Part shown: in pieces, positions 1-10,100 of the stretch | Layout of the letters: each line of letters opens with the position of its first letter | Position numbering within the stretch: position 1 is the first letter of the stretch | NCBI GenBank assembly: GCA_913775095.1 | Contig: CAJYIW010000004.1 | Coordinates: 186,001-250,000 of the forward strand | From: an uncultured Siphonobacter sp. | GTDB lineage: Bacteria > Bacteroidota > Bacteroidia > Cytophagales > Spirosomataceae | Length of the DNA: 64,000 nt | Direction: 5' to 3' | Notes under the pieces: generated by a model | The model's input: the letters and a program-made list of their open reading frames with translations, nothing else | Database searches by the model: none | Told to the model about the DNA's origin: nothing | Position numbers and translations under genes: made by a program

Positions 1-892
1 GCCCGTCCAGAGCCCAGTCTACTTTAAAGACACCCATGCCGTAACGATACCCATTCAGTTGATTTCGATACAAAGACGAAAATTCCTGTCCCGCGATTGT
101 TAGTAACTGCTTCGGGGTAATATCAAACAAAACGGCGTGACTGGAAGGTAACTGCTTCAGAGAAGTGACGTAGAAACTGGTTTCAATCTTCCCACCCATG
201 GATTCAAAATATCCGGCTAAGGCGTTGGCAATGGATTCTGAACCACCTTTGGGCACAGGCCAGCCGCGTAAATGCCCCGCCGTCAGTAAGACCAGCCCAA
301 TGGCCGATGTCGTCCAGTTACTTAAGGGCTGAATGGCGTGAGCGGCCATTCCGGCCAGTAAGCCCCTCCCCTGCTGCGTTTTGAAAAGCCGACTGAACCA
401 GGTGGCTGGCGGTAAGGCGTGCAGACCAAAACTGGCAAAATCAAGGGGATGCGAAGGAAAACCCAGGGGGCCAAGGGTATCCACGGCAATGTTCGGCCAG
501 ACTTTCGTGAGAAAACCGGCCATCGTTTGATAACGCTCCTGATCTTCACCTAAGGTCTGAGCCGTTTTTTCGATGGAATGATACAAAACCGCCGGATTGC
601 CCTGATCGAAGGGATGAGCCGCCGCCACTTCGGGGTAAATGTATTCCAGCCCGAATTTTTCCAGCGGTAAGGTATTAAAGAACGGCGATCCCGCCGCCAG
701 CGGATGGATGGCCGAGCAGACGTCGTGCCTGAAACCGGGGAGGGTTAATTCCTGCGTACGAAGCCCGCCGCCGATGGTTGATTTCCCTTCAACGACCAGC
801 ACTGATAGTCCCGCTTCCTGTAAGGTGATCGCCGCCGCCAGTCCATTCGGACCCGACCCTACGATTACCGCATCAAAATCTCTTGTTGTCAT
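1..892 (-). CDS. FAD-dependent oxidoreductase, phytoene-dehydrogenase-like (partial)
   Basis: The reading frame opens at ATG 892 and runs off the left edge, so only the N-terminal 297 residues are visible. It begins with a dinucleotide-binding motif (VIVGSGPNGLAAAI, residues 9-22) followed by an acidic strand end (VVEGKSTIGGG), the usual FAD-binding start of the NAD(P)/FAD oxidoreductase family that includes phytoene desaturases. No signal peptide is seen, so it is probably cytoplasmic. It is the last visible gene of a seven-gene operon, 12 bp after the SoxC-like gene. Family assignment is firm; the substrate is unknown, and carotenoid desaturation is not implied because no other carotenoid gene is nearby. 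Confidence 0.85.
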   Translation of the reverse strand, partial: MTTRDFDAVIVGSGPNGLAAAITLQEAGLSVLVVEGKSTIGGGLRTQELTLPGFRHDVCSAIHPLAAGSPFFNTLPLEKFGLEYIYPEVAAAHPFDQGNPAVLYHSIEKTAQTLGEDQERYQTMAGFLTKVWPNIAVDTLGPLGFPSHPLDFASFGLHALPPATWFSRLFKTQQGRGLLAGMAAHAIQPLSNWTTSAIGLVLLTAGHLRGWPVPKGGSESIANALAGYFESMGGKIETSFYVTSLKQLPSSHAVLFDITPKQLLTIAGQEFSSLYRNQLNGYRYGMGVFKVDWALDG

Positions 893-904
893 GGTTGTTA
901 CCCC

Positions 905-2143
905 TTAGCCGTTACTCAAAAGAACCCGGCCATCGGGTTTTAAAATCCAGCCCGTGATGGGGTTAAAGTGATAGCCTCCTTTACTGCCCCGGGCGGTTAC
1001 TAATTCCTGGTAGGTGGGTTGGAGATACCCCGTTTCGTCGGTTACCCGGCTCTGGAGTTCCGTTTCCCGACCGTCCCACTGCCATACGTACCGAAAGCCC
1101 GTATGTGCTTTATCCAGAATCGGGCCGTTCAGGGAAGCCGGATGCCAGCTTTTTCCGGCATCAGTACTGATTTCTACCCCTTGCACTTTTCCCCGCCCGC
1201 TCCAGGCAATGCCCCGGATTTCGATCCAGCCCTTTTGCACCTGAGCCGGATAGGCCGGAAAAGTAATGATGGATCGGGCGTCAATGTCAAAACTAAAGTA
1301 ACGGATTTTTCCGTCTTTCAGGGGTTCGGTGTACTTGGAGGTTTCCTCCCGCGTCAGGTACGGAGCATCGGAAAGTTCGATCCTTCGTAACCATTTGATA
1401 CTCATGTTGCCTTCGTACCCCGGCAAAAACAGCCGAAACGGATAGCCCTGTTCGGGGCGAATGGCTTCGCCATTCTGAGCATAGACAATCATGGCATCGT
1501 CCCAGCCTTTCCGTACGGGAATGCTCCGGGTCATCACCGCCGCATCCGAGCCTTCGGCCAGAAACCACGTCGCCTTTGGGTCTACTCCTACCTGCCGGAA
1601 AATCGTGGAGAGCATCACGCCCGTCCATTCGCTCTGGCTGGTGAGGCCGCAAATGTCCTGCGGACTCAGTTTTTCACTGCCCGAACGAAAGTTACCCGAG
1701 CATTCCAGAAAACAGATGCGGGTGACGGACGGAAATCGTTTCAAATCTGCCAGAGTCAGCACAATGGGTTTTTCGACCATTCCGTGAATCACCAGTTCAT
1801 GTTTCGCCGGATCAATGGCGGGAACGCCGTTATGATTGCGTTCAAAATGTAAATCGGAAGGAGTGATCGTACCGAATAAATCCTGTAAGGGCGTTCTCGA
1901 TGATATGTTCGATGGTTTTTTGACGGGTTTTTCAAAGGTCGAACGAGTACCGACCTGCCCCGGGGGAACGCCCGGAATTTTGGTGGGATCGGTGAGTTCT
2001 GCCTGGGTAACCGCCACCTGAACGGCACGGGCAAAGGGAGCTTCGACCAGCACCAGGGCAGCAGCGGCCGCTCCCCCAAGTAGTTTTCGCCGACTTACCT
2101 TAATGGGCTGCAACGTAGGGTTTTCTCCGGATATTGGTTTCAT
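905..2143 (-). CDS. soxC: SoxC-like sulfite dehydrogenase, molybdopterin subunit
   Basis: 412 residues of the sulfite oxidase family. The N terminus carries a twin-arginine signal (SRRKLLGGAAAAALVL, about residues 17-32), so the folded molybdoenzyme should be exported to the periplasm. The Mo-coordinating cysteine lies in ICFLECSGNFR (Cys148), and a C-terminal Mo-co dimerisation domain follows (from about residue 290). The family oxidises sulfite, or protein-bound sulfane sulfur in the Sox system, and passes electrons to a cytochrome c. That partner gene lies directly upstream (6 bp gap). No soxXA, soxYZ or soxB is visible, so free sulfite or another S-oxo substrate is as likely as true Sox function. 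Position in a SusCD operon is unusual. Confidence 0.85.
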   Translation of the reverse strand: MKPISGENPTLQPIKVSRRKLLGGAAAAALVLVEAPFARAVQVAVTQAELTDPTKIPGVPPGQVGTRSTFEKPVKKPSNISSRTPLQDLFGTITPSDLHFERNHNGVPAIDPAKHELVIHGMVEKPIVLTLADLKRFPSVTRICFLECSGNFRSGSEKLSPQDICGLTSQSEWTGVMLSTIFRQVGVDPKATWFLAEGSDAAVMTRSIPVRKGWDDAMIVYAQNGEAIRPEQGYPFRLFLPGYEGNMSIKWLRRIELSDAPYLTREETSKYTEPLKDGKIRYFSFDIDARSIITFPAYPAQVQKGWIEIRGIAWSGRGKVQGVEISTDAGKSWHPASLNGPILDKAHTGFRYVWQWDGRETELQSRVTDETGYLQPTYQELVTARGSKGGYHFNPITGWILKPDGRVLLSNG

Positions 2144-2149
2144 GAAATG

Positions 2150-2716
2150 TCAGCGAATAATAGGCCCGCCTGTCCGGTCATCAAGGATGTATTTTTTCAG
2201 GGCGGGCATCTGAACCGCCGGAAGCGTCTGAGCATTAAGCTCGGTTCCGGGTTTGAGGATCTGATTGGCTTCGAGCAAGAAGGCCGTTAAACTATAGACC
2301 TCTTCGTCCGTCAGCGTTCCGGGTTGGTTAAAAGGCATGGCCCGGCGGATGTAATCAAACACCGTCGTGGCGTAAGGCCAGTAATTCCCGATGGCCTTTA
2401 CCTGGGAAGAATCGGTCGAAACCAGTTTATCACTGGGGCCTTCTACCCCCGTAAGCCCGTGGCAGGCGGCACATTTCTGAGCGAAAATAGTTTTCCCCTT
2501 CCGGGCCGTTCCCGAACCTCCGGGTAAGCCTTTGCCATCGGGTCGAACGTCGATATCCCAGCGTTGGATATCCGCCTGCGTGGCCGGGCGACCGAAGTTA
2601 AAAATGGTATCAGAGCCGATACCCGAAGCGGGAGATGGCTTCGGAAAAGACCGAAAGCCACTCGCCCAACTCAGGAGTACTACCGATACCGTAATTTTGA
2701 TAATGGCGTTCATCAT
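2150..2716 (-). CDS. c-type cytochrome, SoxD-like electron acceptor
   Basis: 188 residues with an N-terminal hydrophobic signal (residues 4-18) and one heme c site, CAACH at residues 82-86. A likely distal Met ligand sits in RRAMPFNQPG (about residue 130), followed by the class I cytochrome helix (LTDEEVYSLTAFLL). This is the standard layout of a small periplasmic monoheme cytochrome that accepts electrons from a SoxC-type sulfite dehydrogenase. It lies 3 bp after the long DoxX-like gene and 6 bp before soxC, so all three are co-transcribed. Assignment as SoxD rests mainly on this context. Confidence 0.85.
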   Translation of the reverse strand: MMNAIIKITVSVVLLSWASGFRSFPKPSPASGIGSDTIFNFGRPATQADIQRWDIDVRPDGKGLPGGSGTARKGKTIFAQKCAACHGLTGVEGPSDKLVSTDSSQVKAIGNYWPYATTVFDYIRRAMPFNQPGTLTDEEVYSLTAFLLEANQILKPGTELNAQTLPAVQMPALKKYILDDRTGGPIIR

Positions 2717-2719
2717 TGA

Positions 2720-4393
2720 TTAATCGTACTTACCTGCTTTGAGGGTGCTTTCGGAAAGGGCATATTTCCGATTCACCCGATCCAGCACGACCTGAATGGA
2801 ATCTTTATTTTCGTCGATACCCTTCAAAATCACCCGATTTCCTCCGTTCAGGGCTGAGTAATGCAAAATCATGCGTTTGCGAAGGGGAGCCTGAGCTTTC
2901 ACGGTTCCGCTGTTACTCTGATCCCAGCCGACGAATTTGGTGCTTTCCCTGCCGGGTTCTTCGGCTTCAGTAATCATCCCGCGAGTGCGGCGGGTGGAGC
3001 GGGCCAGCGGATGAATTTTTTCATTTTCGGAGCCGATGATCTTACGGGTTTCCGCCGAAATCCAGGGATCTTCTACGGGTTTCTCCTTCTGATCCGAACG
3101 GGTGGCTTTGCCCTCTATCTCGCGGGTTTCGCGGTTTTGCCGTCCCCGGTTTTTATCCTGTAAATACAGCACTTTATTTACGGTATCGGCTTCGTAATAG
3201 AAAACTCGTTGTCCTCCCGCAACTCCCGTTAACTCAAAAGTTCGGTTGATGTCCCGCATGGGTGAGCCACCGCCGTTGGACAAATCCAGCTCGACCGGGC
3301 GATTGACTTTAAAGGTCAGGGAAGTCCAGTTTTCAAACGTGGCCTGTTGCCAGCGAACGCTATCTTCCGGAGAAAAAGGAAGAATCTGATTATTAACCCT
3401 GAATTCGGTGACGTTATAATTACCCCGTAATTCCGAAACCCCTTTCAGGGCCGGTTGCTTGTAAGGATCGTACAGGAAGTTTACGCCCTGCAAATAGAAG
3501 AACCAGACGATGAACACGCCGAAGACACCCGTTTTTAAAGCTACCCGACTCCATTTTTGCCAGGGTTTATTGAAGGTGGGGTAATAATGCACGGGAATGG
3601 TTAACCGCTCTTTAATCAGTAGGTTATATACTTTTGGAATGTCATAAATTAATAAAAAGGCCGACAGTAAGACGAAATACGAGCTGTACACGTGAACGCC
3701 GCCGTCGTACTCAAAATTGACAAAAACGATGTCGGCTAAGGCTCCGAAAAGTAATACCGAACCCCAGAAGGTAGTGGCCCGGAAGAATAACAAGGCTCCG
3801 GCCAGCACTTCCACAACTCCGGCGAAGACTTCATACCAGGGCACAATACCGATGGAAAGCCAGTAAATTTTCTGAAGCGTGAGATCACCGAAATCCGTAT
3901 TCAGGATGCCCAGCGACGGATAGGGTAACTGCGTGGGAAAGAGTTTGGTATAGCCAAATCCAATGATCCCAATTCCGGCCCGGTAACGCACCACGACGCG
4001 AAGCCAGTAATAGAGCAGATTATATTCTTTCGGTTCTGGTTTTTTACGTTCGGCCATAACCGTCCAGATACCGCCAACGACGATGGCAAACAGGAAGGTA
4101 ATCACCCAGGTTGCGTAGCCATTGAACGGACTGCCGAAGATTTTATTACCAAAAAGGTTTAATCCCGACCCGAACCGGGCGATGTCGTAGAGGTCGCGGT
4201 AATGCAGGCTGGTCCAGTCGAAAGTAAAGAGGTCTTTATACCAGCCCGGATCGTTCGGTAGGGAAATGCTCACAAAAAACACGAAAGCTACCCGAAACAG
4301 GAACTTCGCTACGTTTGACCAGGGCCTCGGTGAAGCGGCTGCTTCCACCGAGTCGACCTGCGGCGTGGGAGTTTCCAGATGAAGAGATGACAT
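2720..4393 (-). CDS. DoxX-like multi-pass membrane protein with charged insertion (paralogue 2)
   Basis: 557 residues. The first 330 carry about seven or eight hydrophobic segments with DoxX-like features (YYWLRVVVRYRAG; PWYEVFAGVVEVLAGALLFF). The soluble C-terminal part ends in a conserved block (DENKDSIQVVLDRVNRKY) shared with the next gene upstream, so the two are tandem paralogues. Unlike its sister it has roughly 80 to 90 extra, strongly charged residues (about 415-505) inserted between two otherwise alignable strands. DoxX/DoxD relatives are quinone-reducing subunits of thiosulfate:quinone oxidoreductase in some organisms. With a cytochrome and soxC downstream, a role in passing electrons to or from quinone is an inference only. 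Confidence 0.65.
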   Translation of the reverse strand: MSSLHLETPTPQVDSVEAAASPRPWSNVAKFLFRVAFVFFVSISLPNDPGWYKDLFTFDWTSLHYRDLYDIARFGSGLNLFGNKIFGSPFNGYATWVITFLFAIVVGGIWTVMAERKKPEPKEYNLLYYWLRVVVRYRAGIGIIGFGYTKLFPTQLPYPSLGILNTDFGDLTLQKIYWLSIGIVPWYEVFAGVVEVLAGALLFFRATTFWGSVLLFGALADIVFVNFEYDGGVHVYSSYFVLLSAFLLIYDIPKVYNLLIKERLTIPVHYYPTFNKPWQKWSRVALKTGVFGVFIVWFFYLQGVNFLYDPYKQPALKGVSELRGNYNVTEFRVNNQILPFSPEDSVRWQQATFENWTSLTFKVNRPVELDLSNGGGSPMRDINRTFELTGVAGGQRVFYYEADTVNKVLYLQDKNRGRQNRETREIEGKATRSDQKEKPVEDPWISAETRKIIGSENEKIHPLARSTRRTRGMITEAEEPGRESTKFVGWDQSNSGTVKAQAPLRKRMILHYSALNGGNRVILKGIDENKDSIQVVLDRVNRKYALSESTLKAGKYD

Positions 4394-4398
4394 GGCGT

Positions 4399-5739
4399 TT
4401 AGAGTTTAAGACCTTTACGGCGACCTACTTTTTTAGCTTCATGAATGAGGTATTTCTTATCCAGCCGATCCAGCACGACCTGGATGGAATCCCGATTTTC
4501 GTTCAATCCTGAGAGAAGAATCTGATCAGCCCCTGGACGCTCGACATGCAGCACCAGCGTTTCGTTTGGATAATGGCTGTTCTTGTTTCTCAACCGAAGC
4601 GTCTGCGTTTTTTCGTCGATCTGATAGGAATAGTAATGCCGACCGATGGACCCCGCAGACTCGTAGGTACGGAGAGAATCCTCAGCAAAAATTTCTTCCG
4701 TATTACTCGAATCAATCAACACCGGACGGTTGGAGCGGATGCTGAGGGTAGCCCATTTCTCGAAAACCACGTCCTTCCAGCGAAGCGAATCGGTTTTGGA
4801 ATAGGGTAACTCTTTACCATTTACCTTAAAACGGCTCACGTTATATATCCCCGCCGCCTGAGCTAAACCCGGTTGCTGAGGATATTGATACGAGCCTTTT
4901 TGGTGACCAGCGTAGGTCTGATAACCGTAAAAAAAGACGAAGAAGATGATAAAACTTACCTTCGCTACCAGTCGGCCCGTGCGTTGCCAGTTTTCAGCGA
5001 AAACGGGATGAAAGCGATTGGGGGCCGTTGCTTTTTCCAGTGATAACAGGTTGAACAGCCGGATGGCATCAAACGAAAACAGGAACAAAGCCAGATTAAT
5101 CAGATACAGACTATAGACGTATTCGCCCCCTTCGTAAGCCAGATTGGAAAAAAAGACGTTTCCGGTAAAAGGCAGAATGATCAGGGTGGCGATGGTGGCC
5201 GTTTTCCGATGCAGGAGTAACAAGCCGCCCACAATTTCTACGAACCCCAGGAAGGATTCATACGTGGGCACCACGCCCAGACTGATGGAAAAAAGTTTCC
5301 AGGCCGAAAAATCGCCGTAATTGGTATTCAGGTGACTCAGCGAAGGCAGAGGCGATTGTTCCGGGAAAAACTTCAGAAATCCATAGGCCAGAATACCCAC
5401 CGCCAGCCGATACCGTACCAGCACGCGAAGCCAGTAATACAGTCGGTTATACTCCCCCGAAGTTTTATCCAGAATGGTCCAGACGACAGAACCAATCGCT
5501 GCGATGATTGCAACGATGCCCCAGTTCAGAAAACTATCGGCACCGCTAAGGAATTTGGGGCTGTATCGGGAAAGGTAAAAAATCTCCCGATAGCCCAGAC
5601 GATCCCAGCTCAGGACCTGAGCGTAATACTTATAATCCAGCGGAACGACCTGGATGAAAAAATAAATAAACACCAACCGGAAGAGGACTTTTTCTGGCCC
5701 ACTCCACCGGGAAGAAGGAACGTCAAACGTAGCTGCCAT
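4399..5739 (-). CDS. DoxX-like multi-pass membrane protein (paralogue 1)
   Basis: 446 residues, clearly paralogous to the following gene over the whole membrane part (YNRLYYWLRVLVRYRLAVG, VVPTYESFLGFVEIVGGLLL) and the C-terminal block (ENRDSIQVVLDRLDKKY). Topology is about seven or eight membrane segments in residues 15-300, then about 140 residues predicted soluble. It lies 11 bp after susD and 5 bp before paralogue 2, so it is inside the susCD-sox operon. The DoxX superfamily is broad and often uncharacterised, so the family call is moderate and the redox role is inferred from neighbours. Confidence 0.65.
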   Translation of the reverse strand: MAATFDVPSSRWSGPEKVLFRLVFIYFFIQVVPLDYKYYAQVLSWDRLGYREIFYLSRYSPKFLSGADSFLNWGIVAIIAAIGSVVWTILDKTSGEYNRLYYWLRVLVRYRLAVGILAYGFLKFFPEQSPLPSLSHLNTNYGDFSAWKLFSISLGVVPTYESFLGFVEIVGGLLLLHRKTATIATLIILPFTGNVFFSNLAYEGGEYVYSLYLINLALFLFSFDAIRLFNLLSLEKATAPNRFHPVFAENWQRTGRLVAKVSFIIFFVFFYGYQTYAGHQKGSYQYPQQPGLAQAAGIYNVSRFKVNGKELPYSKTDSLRWKDVVFEKWATLSIRSNRPVLIDSSNTEEIFAEDSLRTYESAGSIGRHYYSYQIDEKTQTLRLRNKNSHYPNETLVLHVERPGADQILLSGLNENRDSIQVVLDRLDKKYLIHEAKKVGRRKGLKL

Positions 5740-5750
5740 AGCGATTGAGA

Positions 5751-7094
5751 TTAATAACCTTCGTTTTGAACAAGTGCTTTATCTACCAGTAACTGGTCCA
5801 CGGGCAAGGGTAATACGAAACGCTTAGCATCCGTTACCCCCAATACGGCTCCCGCCCGGTTGGTACGAACGAGGTCAAACCAGCGGTGCGGCTCCAGAGC
5901 AAACTCCAGACGACGTTCGTTTTCGATGGCCAGTAGCAGGCCCTCAGCCGTGGTGGCGGTGGTGGCGGCTAAACCCGCCCGATCCCGAACGGCGTTGAGA
6001 TCACTGGCCGCCTGCGTTAACTTATTCTGCTGGGTCCGGGCTTCGGCCCGAATGAGGTATTGTTCGGCGATGCGTAAGACGTACGAAGGATCGGAGCCGG
6101 GGTTGCGGTAATACAGATTGCCATACCAGCGATTCTGATTATCTGTGCCAATCAGCGTATTACGATTTCCTGAAACACTGGCATCGTTGAGTAATGTTAC
6201 CAATGCATCGCTCGGGGCCCACTGGCGGGTGCCGCCGTTGGTCTGGGGTTGCCACTGACCACGATGGGCATTGATTTCGGTAGTCCCGTTGTAAAAAATC
6301 TCGAAGATGGATTCCTGCGTACCGCGAACGTTATTCGCAAAGAAGGCACTATACGGCTTAATTAAGCTGTAATTCGTTACTTCACCAATGAGCTTGGTCG
6401 CGTAAGTTTCCGCCTGAGCCCAGTCTTTCTGGTAGAGGTAATACCGGGCTTTCAGGGCCCAAACCGTTTTCTGCGTAGACCGGTACCGATCCACCGTATT
6501 GGTTAATAAAGCTTCCGCCGCGTCCAGATCTTTGATTACCTGAGCGTAGGTTTCCGCCTGCGTACTGCGGGCAATGCCCCGGTTATCCGTCGGTGTGGCT
6601 GTCGGCTGGGTAATGATCGGAACGCCACCCCAGATCCGGGCCAGATCGAAGTAGGCCAGTGCCCGAACGAAGTATGCTTCGCCGGTGTACTGTTTTTTCA
6701 AAGCGTCCGTCAGCGTAGGATCGCTTACTTCGTTCACCTTACCAATGACGTTATTCGCCCGGTTAATGGTCTGATAAACAGCTGTCCACACGCCGCTGAC
6801 CATGCTATTATCGGCGTTAACGCGGTGGTTAATAAATTCCTGCACAATCGACTGCGAACCCGTCCACTGCACATTATCCCCGGATAAATAACCGATGGCC
6901 TGAAAGTTGGTTCCGTAATAATTGCTTCCGGCCAGGGCACTGTAAACGCCCCGAACGGCGGTTTCAGCGGAAGTTTTGTCGGTAATGGTTACGGCATCCG
7001 AAATGGATTCCCGGGGTTTTACGTCGAGGAATTTTTCGCAGGAAGTCAAAGCCGTAACGCTCATCAGCGTCAGAAGATAGGTATGTATTTTCAT
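5751..7094 (-). CDS. susD: RagB/SusD-family surface lipoprotein
   Basis: 447 residues. An N-terminal lipoprotein signal ends at Cys19 (TALTSC), followed by the typical SusD start EKFLDVKPRESISD. The C-terminal part has the family hallmark block NERRLEFALEPHRWFDLVRT. SusD proteins sit on the cell surface as lids over the SusC channel and bind the substrate. The partner SusC lies 13 bp upstream. At 447 residues it is at the short end of the family. The downstream genes are redox proteins with no glycosidases, so the ligand of this pair may not be an ordinary glycan. Confidence 0.95.
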   Translation of the reverse strand: MKIHTYLLTLMSVTALTSCEKFLDVKPRESISDAVTITDKTSAETAVRGVYSALAGSNYYGTNFQAIGYLSGDNVQWTGSQSIVQEFINHRVNADNSMVSGVWTAVYQTINRANNVIGKVNEVSDPTLTDALKKQYTGEAYFVRALAYFDLARIWGGVPIITQPTATPTDNRGIARSTQAETYAQVIKDLDAAEALLTNTVDRYRSTQKTVWALKARYYLYQKDWAQAETYATKLIGEVTNYSLIKPYSAFFANNVRGTQESIFEIFYNGTTEINAHRGQWQPQTNGGTRQWAPSDALVTLLNDASVSGNRNTLIGTDNQNRWYGNLYYRNPGSDPSYVLRIAEQYLIRAEARTQQNKLTQAASDLNAVRDRAGLAATTATTAEGLLLAIENERRLEFALEPHRWFDLVRTNRAGAVLGVTDAKRFVLPLPVDQLLVDKALVQNEGY

Positions 7095-7107
7095 GAAAGT
7101 TCAGATC

Positions 7108-10100
7108 TTAAAGCGACACGTTGAGGCCTAGTTGCAAACCCATCGGCTGGGGCGGTGTACCGAGGTCAATCCCCTGCTGGTTCTGATCACTGCTGACACT
7201 CGATTCGGGATCGAGGCCCGTGTATTTAGTCCAGAGCCAGAGGTTACTACCCGCCGCGTAGAGCCGCAGGGTTTCCAGTCCCACTTTTTTCGACCAGTTT
7301 TTCGGGAAGGTATAACCCACCGTCAGCGAACGCAGCCGCAGGAATGAACCATCTTCCAGCCAGCGGCTTCCGCCATCGCGGTAGTTGTTCACGTTCACGC
7401 CATCGGGACGGGGTACGTCGGTAATGTCACCGGGTTTCTGCCAGCGGGCGTTGTTACTCGCAAAAATCACGCGGGCGGCATCGCGGGCTCCCCCACCCTC
7501 ACCGAAAAATTTATTATGATTGTAGACTTTATTACCGTACGAGAACGAGAAGAACAGGTTCAGATCAAACCCTTTGTAGGTCAGGTTATTCGTGAAGCCC
7601 CCGAAGAATTTAGGCCAGATGCTGCCGCGAATCTGACGGTCGGCGGTCGTGATTTGTCCGTCTTTATTGACGTCTTCGTACACTACATTTCCGGTTTGCG
7701 GATCGACGTACAACTGGTTATATACCCAGAACGAATACAGCGGCGAACCCTGTTGTTGCAAGATCAGATCGCGGCTGCCGTAACGTAAGGGTGTCTCGAG
7801 TTTTTCGATGTTGTTCACGTTACGGGCCAGATTCAGACTCGTGGTCCATTTCAATTCCGGCGTTTGAATGTTCACCGATTGCAGGGCTAACTCAAAGCCT
7901 TTATTACTGATTTCAGCGGCATTACTCCAGTAGGTGCTGAAGCCCGTCGTGCCGGGCAGCGTCAGCTGTAACAGTCCGTTCGTGGTGTATTTGCTATACA
8001 GATTAAATTCCGCGGATAATCGTCCGCCGAAGAAGGCTGCATCCAGACCGACGTTCCATTGCTGCGTTTTTTCCCACTGTAAATCAGGGTTTCCCAACTG
8101 CTGGGGGGCAATACCGGGGTTACCCTGATACGAAGCTCCACCCGTCCACAATCCCTGAGCGGCGAAGTTGCCGATGCCGTTCTGATTTCCGGTGATTCCG
8201 TAACTGGCCCGCAGTTTCAGATCGCTCAGAGCAGTAATCCCTTTCAGAAATTCTTCCTGACTGATTCGCCAGGCCGCACCCACGGATGGGAAATATCCCC
8301 ATTTTTTATCGTCCCCAAAACGCGAAGAACCATCGGCCCGAAGGCTGGCATTGACCAGGTACTTTCCGGCGTAGTTATAATCGGCTTTGGCAAAGAAGGA
8401 AGCTAAGGTGCTTTTGCTCCAGCTCTGCGAACCCGCCGTCGTGGAAGCCGACGAAATTTGAGTAAAGGCATTATTGGCGAAACCGCGACCTTCAGCGTAG
8501 GTGCGTTTGAGTACGTCACTTTGTAAGGTATTCCCGACCAGAAGTCCGAAGCCATGTTTACCCAATGATTTGCGATAGGACAGGGTTTGTTCGTTCAGCA
8601 GACTGGAGAACTGCGTTTGTGAAGAAGTCGCCAGTCCCGCCGGACTGCCCGCAATCAGCAGATTATTCCAGTATTCCGATTCATCGTAACCGTTATAATC
8701 AATCCCAAAACTGGTGCGGAATTTCAGGCCGGGTAACAGTTCTGCTTCTCCGTAGAGGTTACCAATGTAACGCAGACTGATGGAGTGAACATCGTAATTC
8801 TCGAGTAACAGCGTCAGGTTATCAAAACCGGCCCGACCTACCAGAACGCCATTTTCGTAGGGAGACAGGTACGTAGGCGTGTGTAAGGCGGCCTGTAACA
8901 ATCCGCCCTGGGGTCCATCCCCTGCCCGGGCCTGATTACGATAGGTTCGGGTGAGAATATTACTGACCCCGACCTGCACGTTGTCATTGACTTTCTGGTC
9001 GAGGTTGACCTTGAAACTGGCCCGTTCGAAGTTGATGGGCTTGATGATGGCTTCCTGCCCGGTATAACTCCCACCGATGTAATAGCGGGTGTCATTGGTT
9101 CCTCCGGCTAATGACAAATCATAGTTTTGTAAACGAGCCGTCCGGAATAACTCCCCGAGACGATCATAGGTCTGCTGCTCCTGCGGTAAGCCCCGGCCGC
9201 CCTCACTTACGGGACGGAACGGACGGTTGGCTTCGGTTCGGTTCAGGGACGGTGTATCTTTTCCGGTATTAATCCACCATTCGTTGACTAACTGGGCGTG
9301 TTCGGGGCCGGTGGTTAAGTCCCAGAGTCGGGGAGCTTTGTTCCAGCCCGTGGAGGCGTTGAAATGAATCCTGGGCTTCTGATCGAACTTCCCTCGCTTG
9401 GTAGTAATCAGGATCACTCCATTCGCCCCACGGGAACCGTACAGAGCCGTCGCTTCGGCATCTTTCAGAATCTCGATACTTTCAATATCGTTGGGATTAA
9501 TGTCGGCGATGGGAGAGGTGGCTTTTCCGCCCGTTCCGATGGATTGTAAGCTGGTGTTGTTGATAAAAACACCGTCTACGACGTACAGAGGATCATTATC
9601 GGCATTAATCGAAGTGGCTCCGCGAACGCGAATGTTGACCGTTTCGCCAGGAACACCCGTATTACTCGAAATCTGAACGCCGGGAATTTTTCCCTGCAAC
9701 TGGGCGTCAAAACTGCCCGTCGGTATGTTTTTGGATTCGGAAGGATCAATCTTGCTAATGGAGCCAATCAGGTTTTTACGCTCCTGCGTGCCATACCCAA
9801 CGACAACGACTTCACTTAACTGGCTTTGCTCCGGCACCAGCTGAACGCGTAAACTGGTCTGATTTCCTACCGTTATCTCCTGCGTTTTATACCCGATAAA
9901 AGAAATAATTAACCGGGCGGAAGGTTCGGCATCGGGAAGCTGGAATTCTCCGTTTGCATTCGTCGTGACGCCCCTGGACGAACCTTTGATCTGAATATTC
10001 ACACCGGGAATTCCATTTCCGTTTTCATCCAGCACCTTGCCGGTAACCTGAATTCTGGCATGCGGAAATGCGTAGGTTTTTGTTTCGGCAGGTCGGGCCG

